Positions 44,974-53,374 of a stretch of 64,000 nt of DNA are shown piece after piece. The DNA is from Xaviernesmea rhizosphaerae. Lineage in GTDB: Bacteria > Pseudomonadota > Alphaproteobacteria > Rhizobiales > Rhizobiaceae. The notes under the pieces were generated by a model. It was not told the origin of the DNA. It saw only the letters and a program-made list of their open reading frames with translations, and did no database searches. The position numbers were made by a program, and so were the translations under genes. Positions within the stretch are counted from its first letter, which is position 1. Every line of letters begins with the position of its first letter. Location of the stretch: positions 1 to 64,000 of the forward strand of contig NZ_MKIO01000037.1 of assembly GCF_001938945.1 (NCBI RefSeq). The letters run 5' to 3'.

Positions 44974-45399
44974 CGGCTTGTCCTTTCTGGACATCAGCGG
45001 GTTTGCATCATGACGCCGGCTAAGAAGACCGGACGGCAGGTCGAAAACGGTGTCGAAAGGAAGGGCGCCGCGTCGAAAGGAAGGCATCCGCGCGGCCGGT
45101 TTTTCGCCCATACGTTCGGCAGGCCGAACCCGATCTCAATCACCTGACCTGCGAAGATAGGGGAGCATCGCCGCGGAAGAAGATGGGCTGCGCCATCGCG
45201 CTGAAGGTCGCAGCCGGATTTTAGCCCTGCGCGCTTGGCCGATCACCGCGCATAGCGCGCCCAGGCAAGGCCGGACGTACCACGGGCGCGGTCAGGCGCC
45301 AAAAGCGAAGGCGCCGCTTTGGGGACAAAGCCGGCGATCTGGGGGAACAATCGGCGCGCGGCCGGGGTTGGATCGCATCGATGCGATGGAGGACCAGCA
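44974..45399. other. Upstream region of osmF and DUF3008 gene
   Basis: About 425 bases between divergent genes. Two 13-base direct repeats, GTCGAAAGGAAGG, start at 45052 and 45072, 20 bases apart (two helical turns), in the osmF promoter side and could be regulator sites. Short open stretches on both strands lack ribosome binding sites. No clear sigma-70 boxes. Confidence 0.35.
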
Positions 45400-45597
45400 A
45401 TGCCTGCCAAATCGAAAGCACAGCAGATGGCAGCCGGGGCCGCCTTGTCGGCCAAACGCGGCGAGCGGCCGATGCGCTCGCTCAAGGGCGCCTCGAAATC
45501 CATGGCCAAGTCGATGAGCGAAACCGAACTCAGCGACATGGCCTCGACCAAGCAGAAGGGCAAGCCGAAGCACGTCTCGCAAGAGCGCGCGGATTAA
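45400..45597 (+). CDS. DUF3008 small basic protein
   Basis: 65 residues from the ATG at 45400 behind TGGAGG (45387-45392). MPAKSKAQQMAAGAALSAKRG, 'SLKGASKSMAKSMSE', and 'MASTKQKGKPKHVS' are the hallmarks of DUF3008, a short, lysine-rich, probably disordered protein common in alpha- and gammaproteobacteria and often induced by stress or stationary phase. Function unknown. It stands alone; a terminator hairpin shared with the convergent mqo gene follows 40 bases later. Confidence 0.88.
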   Translation: MPAKSKAQQMAAGAALSAKRGERPMRSLKGASKSMAKSMSETELSDMASTKQKGKPKHVSQERAD

Positions 45598-45636
45598 GCA
45601 CGCCGCCTTTCAGCGTCTTTAATGCACCTCATGCAA

Positions 45637-45672
45637 AAGGCCCCGCCGGCAGGTTTGCCAACGGGGCCTCTT
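45637..45672. terminator. Bidirectional terminator hairpin
   Basis: GGCCCCG (45639-45645) pairs with CGGGGCC (45662-45668), and an inner GGCA/TGCC extends the stem. On the minus strand, serving mqo, the stem is followed by TTTT; on the plus strand, after the DUF3008 gene, by TCTT. It stands between the two convergent genes. Confidence 0.7.
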
Positions 45673-45690
45673 ACTTAAACCGAGCTGCGA

Positions 45691-47415
45691 TTACGGCGCG
45701 AAGTCATGAACCGGCTTTGCGGCGTCCGAAGCGGTCTGCACCACTGGCTGGCTTGCGGGCGTCACGGCGGCAAGCGTGATCTGCGGCGGCGTTGGCAGCT
45801 GCAGATGCTCGCTGGTATAGGCCCATTCCGCCTGAACCTTGGACGGATCGTCGTTGAGCTGCGTGCCGTAGCTGGGAACGATCTGGCGGATCTTGGCCTG
45901 CCATTCCGGCGTCTTCACCTTCGCGGCAAAGACCTTTTCCAGGACCTTCAGCATGATCGGCGCGGCGGTCGAGGCACCCGGCGATGCGCCCAGCAGGGCC
46001 GCAATGCTGCCATCCTTGGCGGCGACGATTTCGGTGCCGAGCTTCAGCACGCCGCCCTTGTCCTTGTCGCGCTTGATGATCTGCACGCGTTGGCCGGCCT
46101 GCCACAGGCGCCATTCATCCTTCTTGGCATTGGGGAAATATTCCCGCAGGGCCTGATAGCGGTCTTCGTCCGACATCATCAGTTGGCCGGCGAGATATTC
46201 GACCAGCGGATATTCGTCGATGCCGACGCTCATCATCGGCCAGGCATTGCTTGTCGTGGTCGAGGTCAGAAGGTCGAAATAGGAGCCTTCCTTGAGGAAC
46301 TTGGTCGAGAAGGTGGCGAAGGGCCCGAAGAGGATGACGCGCTTGCCGCCGAGCACGCGCGTGTCCAGATGCGGCACCGACATGGGCGGCGAGCCGACCG
46401 AAGCCTTGCCATAGGCCTTGGCGAGATGCCGCATGGTGATGTCGGGATTCTCGTTGATCAGGAAGGAGCCGCCGACGGGGAAGCCTGCGTAATCATCGGC
46501 TTCCGGAATGCCGGACTTCTGCAGCAGGTGGATGGCGCCGCCGCCGGCACCGATGAACAGGAAGTTCGCGTCGATGCTCTCTTCGCGGCCGTCCTTCGTG
46601 TTGCGATGCGTCACGCGCCAGCTGCCATCGGCATTGCGGCTGATGTCATCGACTTCCGCATTGAGCTTCAGGTCGAACTTCGGCTGGCTCTGCAGCGAGG
46701 CGACGAACTGGCGGGTGATCTCGCCGAATTCCATGTCGGTGCCGAGCGGCGTCCAGGTCGCGGCGATCTTCTGGGAGGGATCGCGCCCTTCCATCATCAG
46801 GGGAACCCACTTGGCGATCGCGTCGGGATCGGTGGAGAAGTCCATGCCGGCAAAGAGCGGGCTGGCCTTCAGCGCCTGATAGCGCTTTTCGAGATAGGCA
46901 ATATTCTCTTCACCCCAGACGAAGCTCATATGCGGCGTGTGGTTGATGAAGGAGCGCGGGTTCTTCAGCACCCCGTTGCGCACCTGCCAGCTCCAGAACT
47001 GGCGGGAAATCTGGAAGGCCTCGTTGATCTCGACGGCCTTGGAGATGTCGATCTCGCCATTGGCCTTTTCCGGCGTGTAGTTCAGCTCGGCCAGCGCCGA
47101 ATGGCCGGTGCCGGCATTGTTCCAGCCGTTGGAGCTTTCCAGCGCCACGCCGTCCAGCCGTTCGAGCAGGGTGATGGACCAGGAAGGCTCGAGTTCGCGC
47201 AGCCAGACGCCGAGCGTCGCGCTCATGATGCCGCCGCCGATCAGCAGCACGTCGACCTTGCCGGTCGCGCCGGAGGCGCGGGCCGCACCGCTGGTCAGGG
47301 CCGCCGCGCCCAGGCCCGCCGCAGCGGAACCGACGAACTGGCGCCGGTTAATCTTCAGGCTATCGGATGCTGCGTTCAAGGGCGATGCGCGCCCGGTATC
47401 TTTGCTGGAGACCAT
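45691..47415 (-). CDS. mqo: Malate:quinone oxidoreductase, Tat-exported type
   Basis: 574 residues from the ATG at 47413-47415 behind AAGGGCG. It oxidises malate to oxaloacetate with FAD and feeds electrons to quinone. The N-terminus 'NRRQFVGSAAAGLGAAALTSG' is a twin-arginine signal. The FAD-binding start 'VDVLLIGGGIMSATLGVWLRELEP' and the strongly conserved 'LERLDGVALESSNGWNNAGTGHSALAELNYTP' (in parts) identify Mqo, as do 'GAGGGAIHLLQKSGI' and 'FGPFATFSTKFLK'. Length is slightly above the usual 490-550 because of a Thr/Pro/Ala-rich C-terminal tail. A signal peptide implies action on the outer face of the inner membrane or an anchor. Confidence 0.95.
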   Translation of the reverse strand: MVSSKDTGRASPLNAASDSLKINRRQFVGSAAAGLGAAALTSGAARASGATGKVDVLLIGGGIMSATLGVWLRELEPSWSITLLERLDGVALESSNGWNNAGTGHSALAELNYTPEKANGEIDISKAVEINEAFQISRQFWSWQVRNGVLKNPRSFINHTPHMSFVWGEENIAYLEKRYQALKASPLFAGMDFSTDPDAIAKWVPLMMEGRDPSQKIAATWTPLGTDMEFGEITRQFVASLQSQPKFDLKLNAEVDDISRNADGSWRVTHRNTKDGREESIDANFLFIGAGGGAIHLLQKSGIPEADDYAGFPVGGSFLINENPDITMRHLAKAYGKASVGSPPMSVPHLDTRVLGGKRVILFGPFATFSTKFLKEGSYFDLLTSTTTSNAWPMMSVGIDEYPLVEYLAGQLMMSDEDRYQALREYFPNAKKDEWRLWQAGQRVQIIKRDKDKGGVLKLGTEIVAAKDGSIAALLGASPGASTAAPIMLKVLEKVFAAKVKTPEWQAKIRQIVPSYGTQLNDDPSKVQAEWAYTSEHLQLPTPPQITLAAVTPASQPVVQTASDAAKPVHDFAP

Positions 47416-47722
47416 GTCGTTTTCGCCCTTTTTCAGGAGATCGCTGAGCTTGCGGTGAAACAACCGCGCCGCGAGAAAAATCGAAAAATCTGATGTTTCA
47501 GTTAAATGCCCGACCACAGCGGCCGGGACTGCGACAGTATGAACCGCAGCGACATTTCGTCACTGAAGATGGCTTATTGACCGCCATTAGGGGAATCTGC
47601 GCACCTGCGCAAGCAAACGGCAGTAGCTGATCACGGTTTCGTGATCGTGACCTCGCAGCCATGCATTGCTGTCCTGCAATATGAACAAACCTGCAACGCA
47701 AAATGGCGCGTGCCGGATGGTC
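47416..47722. other. mqo upstream region with palindrome
   Basis: 307 bases without a gene. It contains a perfect inverted repeat, GATCACG-GTTT-CGTGATC (47629-47646), about 215 bases before the mqo start. This could be an operator or, read on the minus strand, a weak stem after the EamA gene. No T-run follows. Confidence 0.4.
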
Positions 47723-48643
47723 TTAGACGACCTCGGCCACGGCGGCAGCGCGCCGTGTCTTCTGCTCCCGGAAGAAGATGAACAGGCCGGAGACCACGAT
47801 CAGCGCGGCACCGACGAGCGCATGGGTGCCGGGAATGTCGCCGAAGATCAGCCAGCCAAAGAGGATGGCCCAGAACAGCAGAGTATACTGCAGCGGCACG
47901 ACCATCGCCGCATCGGCAAGCTTCAGCGAGCGGTTGACCAGGAGATGGGCGCTAAGGGCGACGATGCCCAAAAGGCCGAGCAGGCTGAGACTGACCGGCG
48001 TCAGCGGGCTCCAGGCCTCGGGAAACAGCGCCAGGCCGAGGCCTGCGGCAAGCAGCGCGCTCACCACCTGCCAGGTGACGAGCGTGAGATCAGGCGTCTC
48101 ACGCAAGCGCCGCCCCAAAACCACCGCACCGCCATAGGCCAGGCTGCCGCCCAGCGCGACCAGAGCAGGCAGGGAGAAGGAGGCGCTCGAGGGATTGAGC
48201 GCGATCAGCACGCCGGAAAAGCCAATGAGAATGGCGATCCAGCGCCGCCAGCCGACCCGCTCCCCGAGCACCAGGGGCGAGGCGGCGGCGACATAGATCG
48301 GCACCGCCAGCCAATAGGTCATGGCATCGGCCAGCGGCATGAAGGCGACGCAATAATAGAAGGCGAGCGCATCGACCGAGAAGAACAGCGCCCGAAGCAT
48401 GTTCAGCCCCGGCTGCGGAACGAGGACGAGGCTGCGCCAGCCGGCCCTCACCATGAACGGCGCCAGCACCAGGAGCGCCGCCACGCTGCGCACGGTCATC
48501 ACCTGGAAGGCGGAGTGGCTAGCCGCCATCCATTTGCCCAGCACGTCGTTGAGCGAAAACATCAGCATGCCCGCGAGCATGAACAGGACACCAGCGCGGG
48601 CGGCGGAGACACCTTGCGGCATTGCGACGGTCTGCACGGCCAT
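47723..48643 (-). CDS. EamA-family (DMT) permease
   Basis: 306 residues from the ATG at 48641-48643, with GGAG eight bases upstream; the open frame to 48763 is not membrane-like at its start. It has ten hydrophobic helices in two EamA repeats: 'LAGMLMFSLNDVLGKWMAASHSA' begins the first and 'LPALVALGGSLAYGGAVVLGRRL' the second. The family exports or imports small metabolites, amino acids or purines; no substrate can be read from the sequence. It stands alone between mqo and a gene-free spacer. Confidence 0.92.
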   Translation of the reverse strand: MAVQTVAMPQGVSAARAGVLFMLAGMLMFSLNDVLGKWMAASHSAFQVMTVRSVAALLVLAPFMVRAGWRSLVLVPQPGLNMLRALFFSVDALAFYYCVAFMPLADAMTYWLAVPIYVAAASPLVLGERVGWRRWIAILIGFSGVLIALNPSSASFSLPALVALGGSLAYGGAVVLGRRLRETPDLTLVTWQVVSALLAAGLGLALFPEAWSPLTPVSLSLLGLLGIVALSAHLLVNRSLKLADAAMVVPLQYTLLFWAILFGWLIFGDIPGTHALVGAALIVVSGLFIFFREQKTRRAAAVAEVV

Positions 48644-49303
48644 GAACGGGCTCCGGCTCTGGACGGCTGCACGAGAGCATCGACCGGAACGGGCTCCGGC
48701 AAATCCGTACGGCGGACGTCGCTTGGGACTCTCTTCTCTTATCGGCGTGAGCCCGCGCGGCAATGGCTTTCGGCCCGGCTTCTGCCGCCCATGGCCAGCG
48801 ATGGTCTGACATGCAGACCTGGCCGGCGCGGCGGCTTGGCGAGCGCGAGAGCTGGAGAAACCGCTTTCTCAAGGCCTGACGACGTCAGCGAGCGGTGACA
48901 GATTCGCTTGGGCCGATCCAGTCGCCAAAAGCGATGGTCGCATCAAAGTTTGTGTGGTCACATACATGTCTAAAACACGACGGAACAGCCATGATTATGA
49001 CGCGATCGGAGGTTTGGGACTTGACCTTCAACCCCGTCTTGCTATTTGCTCATCTATAGCTGCCGCCTTAAACGTCGTATTCTCCGCGCGCAGCGATAAA
49101 CTTGGTGCCGGGCCCCTCTGGCGAGAGTTACGGCGCTCTCGTGATGTCGGTACCGCCAGCAATCAGCCGGCGGAATCTTGATCCAAGATGACACCCCAAC
49201 TTCCGATCTCCGATCGGCGCGGCGTTTTGCCGTGCCGGATTTTCCTGTTTCGTGACCGTTGCGGCCCTATCCTTTCGGGCCTGACCTTCTGCGGGAGGGC
49301 GGC
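48644..49303. other. 660-base gene-free region
   Basis: No reading frame here has both a credible start and domain. The part from about 48930 to 49120 is more AT-rich than the flanks and may hold promoter elements or a relic. No clear terminator or tRNA-like fold was recognised. Confidence 0.4.
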
Positions 49304-50398
49304 ATGACCCAGCCTTCTTCGCACACCTCGACGCTGGGCTATTTCAAATGGTCCTTCATCGTCACCGCCATCGGCCTGGCGCTCGGCGCATGGCTCGGCT
49401 GGAACACCACGGGCACCGTGGGCGGCATGGCCTCCGTGTTCTTCATCTGCACCGTGCTCGCCGTGCTGGAAATCTCGCTCTCTTTCGATAATGCCATCGT
49501 CAATGCCAACAAGCTCAAGGATATGACGCCGGTCTGGCAGCAGCGCTTCCTGACCTGGGGCATCCTCATCGCCGTCTTCGGCATGCGTATCGTCTTCCCG
49601 CTGCTGATCGTGGTGATCGCCGCCGGCATCGGCCCGATCGACGCCGTTGTTCTGGCGGCCGCGCGGCCGGACGAATATGCCCGGATCATGAACGAGGCGC
49701 ATCTGCCGATCGCTGCCTTCGGCGGCACCTTCCTGATGATGGTAGGCCTCAGCTACTTCTTCGATCCGGACAAGGACGTACACTGGATCGCGTTTCTGGA
49801 GCGCCGGCTTTCGGCCGCAGCGGCGATCAAGGGCATCGAGATTGCCTTCGTGCTGATCCTGATCCTCGGCTTCTCGCGGCTTCTGGAGGGAGCGGAAGCG
49901 ACGCTGTTCGTGCACTCCGCGCTCTATGGTCTGGTCACCTTCCTGATCGTCGAGGTCATCGGCGGCCTGCTGGATGCCTCGCAAAAGACCATGAGCGAGG
50001 CGGCGAAGGGCGGCCTCGGTGCCTTCATCTATCTGGAAGTGCTGGATGCCAGCTTCTCTTTCGACGGCGTCATCGGCGCCTTCGCGCTGACGCAGAACCT
50101 CTTCGTCATCGCCATCGGTCTCGGCATCGGCGCCATGTATGTGCGCTCGATGACGATCATGCTGGTGGAAAAGGGCACGCTCGCCCATTACCGCTATCTG
50201 GAGCACGGCGCCTTCTACGCCATCCTGATCCTCTCGGTGATCATGTATGTGCAGACGCTGTTCCACATTCCCGAAGTCATCACCGGGCTGGGCGGCGCGG
50301 CGCTGATCGGCGTCTCGCTCTGGTCGTCGATCCGCTACAACCGGCAGCATGCCGGGGAAACGCTGACGGGACACGCGCCGGCCGGACATTCGGCATAA
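49304..50398 (+). CDS. DUF475 family TerC-like membrane protein
   Basis: 364 residues from the ATG at 49304 behind GGGAGGG. About nine hydrophobic helices, with acidic residues inside two of them in the repeated motif 'VLEISLSFDNAIVNANKL' and 'YLEVLDASFSFDGVIGAFAL'. These paired Asp/Glu-containing helices are characteristic of the TerC superfamily, implicated in metal (manganese, tellurite-related) handling. DUF475 is its bacterial branch. The C-terminal His-containing tail 'HAGETLTGHAPAGHSA' could bind metal. A strong terminator follows 29 bases after the stop, so it is a single-gene unit. Confidence 0.92.
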   Translation: MTQPSSHTSTLGYFKWSFIVTAIGLALGAWLGWNTTGTVGGMASVFFICTVLAVLEISLSFDNAIVNANKLKDMTPVWQQRFLTWGILIAVFGMRIVFPLLIVVIAAGIGPIDAVVLAAARPDEYARIMNEAHLPIAAFGGTFLMMVGLSYFFDPDKDVHWIAFLERRLSAAAAIKGIEIAFVLILILGFSRLLEGAEATLFVHSALYGLVTFLIVEVIGGLLDASQKTMSEAAKGGLGAFIYLEVLDASFSFDGVIGAFALTQNLFVIAIGLGIGAMYVRSMTIMLVEKGTLAHYRYLEHGAFYAILILSVIMYVQTLFHIPEVITGLGGAALIGVSLWSSIRYNRQHAGETLTGHAPAGHSA

Positions 50399-50426
50399 AG
50401 GCAGCGACCCACGGAGCGGACAGCAG

Positions 50427-50456
50427 AGGCCGGCGGAGCGATCCGTCGGCCTTTTT
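50427..50456 (+). terminator. Intrinsic terminator after DUF475 gene
   Basis: AGGCCGgCGGA pairs with TCCGtCGGCCT across GCGA and is followed by TTTTT, the textbook form of a Rho-independent terminator on the plus strand. Confidence 0.85.
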
Positions 50457-50478
50457 CATGCCGTGGCTTGGCTACCCG

Positions 50479-52503
50479 TCACGCCCCCGTGGGCAGGACG
50501 GCGGCCAGCGCCTGGAGAAGCTGCCGGTCGGTGAAGGGCTTGGACAGGATCGGCAGATGGCGGAAATCCTGCGGCAGGCTTTCCTGGGTGTAACCCGTGA
50601 CGAACAGAACGGGGATGCCGCGCCCGGTCAGCATAGCGGCGAGCGCATCCACCGCTTCCCCCCGCAAATTGCCATCGAGCAGGACGGCATCGGCCACGCA
50701 GTCGCGTGCGATCGCCATGGCCGAGGCCATGTCGCTGGCGCTTCCGGCGAGATCGAAGCCGGCTTCCGCCAGCCGCTCCGCCAGATCGAGCGCCACGAGC
50801 GGCTCGTCCTCGATGATCAGGATCCGCCCCTTGCCGCCCGGCGCGTCGCTCTGCGAGGCAGCGCGCTGGAGGGTGGATTTCGGCACGGATGTCTGTGCGG
50901 CACCTGCATCGGCTGCGCCAAGAGCAGGAGCAGGAGCAGCCGATGCCTGCGCGCCCGCCGGGCCAGGCGCCACACCTGGTACCGTCGAGCCTGAGACCGT
51001 CAAGGATGACTGCGGCTGCTGTTGCTGCTGAGCCTGGACCGGTGCACCTGTGGTCTCCGCCGCCGATACGGGAGGCTCCTGCCTCTCCCTCAGCCTTCCC
51101 GGCGCGGGAAGAGGGCCTGCCGGGCCGAGAATGAGGCGCAGGCGCCAGGTCAGCCCGGTCTCGTCGCGCTGCATCTCGGCATCGCCGCCCTCCGCGCGCG
51201 CACTCTGCTGGATCAGCCGCGTGCCGAAGCCCTTGCGGGTGACCTCTGCCATCGCCGGGCCGCCCCGCTCCCGCCAGACGAGATCCAGTCGCTCGTCCGC
51301 CAGGGTCCAACCCAAGGTGATCTGCCCCTCGGGCACGGAATGGGCGCCATATTTGCCGGCATTGGTCGCCAGCTCATGCAGGATCATGGCCAGATGCAAT
51401 GCCTGCTGCGGCTTGAGCTGGATTGCCGGCCCTTCTGCCAGGAAACGCGTGGGGTCGAGCGAGCCGAGGCTGAGCTGCTCGCGCAGAAGCTCCTCCAGGC
51501 TCGCTCCGCTCCAGCTCGTGGCGCTGAGAAGCGCATGCGCCTTGGAGAGCGACTGGATGCGCCCGGAAAAGGTCACGGCGAAGTCCTGGGGATCGGCGAC
51601 ATGGCGCAGCGTATGGCTGGCGATCGCCTGGACGGTGGCAAGCGTGTTCTTGACCCGGTGATTGAGCTCGCCCATCAGAAGCCGCTGGGTCTCTTCCGCC
51701 CGCCGCCGCTCGGTAATGTCGAGGATCTGCACACTGAGCGACAGGCGCGCCCATTCCTGGCTTCCCCCCTGCCCCAGCGCGGACAGATAGCACTCCGTGA
51801 TCCGATCCGAACCATCGCGATGCGACAGCCTGATCTCGCAGACGGCGCGGCCATCGCCGGCTTCCCGCATCAGCCGCCCGGCCTCTTTCGCAAAATGCCC
51901 GGCCTCCTCATCGTCCATCCAGCCGATCTGGCCGAAAGAGCGGCCGACCACCTCGCGCGCCGTCCAGCCGAGAAGCCGCTCGGCCCCTTGCGACCAGGAG
52001 GTGACCGTCAGTTCGCGGTCGAAATCGACGAAGGCGAGCGGCGAATTGTTGGTATGGGCTCTCAGCTGCGCGAGCGCCCGGGCAAGCTGCTCGCTGTTTT
52101 CGGCGAGCGCCTGGCGCTGGCGGGCAAGATCGAAGAACACGCCGACCTTGCTCTTGAGAATGCCCGAGTCGATCGGCTTCTGCAGATAATCGACCGCGCC
52201 GGTTTCATAGCCACGGAAGCGCCGGCTCTCGTCGCTGGGCAGCGCGGTGACGAAGATGATGGGAATGGCGCGCGTGCGCTCGAGCCCGCGCATCAGCTCC
52301 GCCAGTTCAAAACCGTTCATCTCGGGCATCTGCACGTCGAGCAGCGCCAGCGCCACCTCATGCACCAGAAGAAGTTCAAGCGCCTCGGCGCCGGACCGGG
52401 CCTTGAGCACCGTCAGCCCGTCACGACGCAGCAAGGCCTCGAGCGCCGTCAGGTTCTCCTCGAGATCGTCGACAATCAGAAAGGTGATCGGCCTAGGCGA
52501 CAT
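50479..52503 (-). CDS. REC-PAS-HWE histidine kinase-REC signalling protein
   Basis: 674 residues from the ATG at 52501-52503, inside the last codons of cheR. An N-terminal receiver (about 5-125) has phospho-acceptor D56 in ALLDVQMPEM. A PAS domain follows at about 150-270. An HWE/HisKA_2-type kinase comes next, with the H-box 'LLMGELNHRVKNTLATVQAI' and ATPase parts 'MILHELATNAGKYGAHS' and 'GFGTRLI'. The linker (about 490-550) is rich in Gln, Ala and Pro. A second receiver at about 555-670 carries D in 'AVLLDGNLRG'. HWE kinases are typical of Rhizobiales and are often general-stress or light sensors. It overlaps cheR by 11 bases and is third in the operon. Confidence 0.92.
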   Translation of the reverse strand: MSPRPITFLIVDDLEENLTALEALLRRDGLTVLKARSGAEALELLLVHEVALALLDVQMPEMNGFELAELMRGLERTRAIPIIFVTALPSDESRRFRGYETGAVDYLQKPIDSGILKSKVGVFFDLARQRQALAENSEQLARALAQLRAHTNNSPLAFVDFDRELTVTSWSQGAERLLGWTAREVVGRSFGQIGWMDDEEAGHFAKEAGRLMREAGDGRAVCEIRLSHRDGSDRITECYLSALGQGGSQEWARLSLSVQILDITERRRAEETQRLLMGELNHRVKNTLATVQAIASHTLRHVADPQDFAVTFSGRIQSLSKAHALLSATSWSGASLEELLREQLSLGSLDPTRFLAEGPAIQLKPQQALHLAMILHELATNAGKYGAHSVPEGQITLGWTLADERLDLVWRERGGPAMAEVTRKGFGTRLIQQSARAEGGDAEMQRDETGLTWRLRLILGPAGPLPAPGRLRERQEPPVSAAETTGAPVQAQQQQQPQSSLTVSGSTVPGVAPGPAGAQASAAPAPALGAADAGAAQTSVPKSTLQRAASQSDAPGGKGRILIIEDEPLVALDLAERLAEAGFDLAGSASDMASAMAIARDCVADAVLLDGNLRGEAVDALAAMLTGRGIPVLFVTGYTQESLPQDFRHLPILSKPFTDRQLLQALAAVLPTGA

Positions 52504-53374
52504 GGTGGCGTCCCTCGTCGTCACGCGGCGCCAGTCGCTTGCGATAGATCTTCTCGCGCCCGGCAAACTCATTGAAATTGTCGTTGTGGCGCGAAAAAGC
52601 CAGGGTTTCCTGCAGTCCCAGCCCGAGAAAGCCACCACGCACCAGCGATTCGTCGAACAGGCCGATGGCGCGATCCTGCAGGGCGCGGTCGAAATAGATC
52701 AGAACATTACGGCAGGAAACCAGGTGCACCTCGGCAAAGACCTGATCGGCCACCAGATTGTGCTCGGAAAACACGGTCTGCGCCCGCAGCGTCTTGTCGA
52801 AGACGGCGGCGCCATAGGCGGCCGTGTAATAATCCGACAGCGAGGAGCGGCCGCCCGATGCACGATGATTGTCGGTGAAGAGCGCCATGCGGTCGAGCGC
52901 ATAGATGCCCGCCTCGGCCTTGCGCAGCGCCTCGGGGTTGATATCCGTGGCATAGAAGATGGTGCGGCTGGCCAGCCCTTCCTCGCGGAAAAGGATGGCC
53001 ATGGAATAAAGCTCCTCGCCCTCGCTGCAGCCGGCAATCCACACCTTCAGCGAGGGATAGGTTCTCAGATGCGGCAGCACCTCCTCGCGCAGGCGGCGGT
53101 AATAACCGGGATCGCGAAACAGCTCGCTGACCTGCACGGTCAGGAAATCCAGGAGCCTGGTCATCACGCCCGGCTGATGCAGCACGAGATGCTGGAGCAT
53201 GGACAGGCTCGAACAGCCGAAATGCTGGCAGGCCTGATCCATACGCCGGATTATCGACGCCTGGGAATAGCCGCGAAAATCATAATGGCTGGCGCGGTAG
53301 ATCGCTTCGAGGAGCAGGCTCAGCTCGATCTCCCGGGTCTTGGCCAGCTTTTCGATCATCAAGTCTTCGCTCAT
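52493..53374 (-). CDS. cheR: CheR-type protein methyltransferase
   Basis: 293 residues from the ATG at 53372-53374, which overlaps the hybrid kinase stop as ATGA. An N-terminal helical domain (about 1-90) comes first, then the S-adenosylmethionine domain with 'VWIAGCSEGEELYSMAI', the CheR equivalent of AGCSTGEEPYS. 'ATDINPEALRKAEAGIYA' and 'RNVLIYFD' follow. It would methylate glutamates on a chemoreceptor or, given its neighbours, regulate the two kinases. No cheB, cheA or receptor gene is next to it, so a role outside classical chemotaxis is likely. Confidence 0.93.
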   Translation of the reverse strand: MSEDLMIEKLAKTREIELSLLLEAIYRASHYDFRGYSQASIIRRMDQACQHFGCSSLSMLQHLVLHQPGVMTRLLDFLTVQVSELFRDPGYYRRLREEVLPHLRTYPSLKVWIAGCSEGEELYSMAILFREEGLASRTIFYATDINPEALRKAEAGIYALDRMALFTDNHRASGGRSSLSDYYTAAYGAAVFDKTLRAQTVFSEHNLVADQVFAEVHLVSCRNVLIYFDRALQDRAIGLFDESLVRGGFLGLGLQETLAFSRHNDNFNEFAGREKIYRKRLAPRDDEGRHHVA

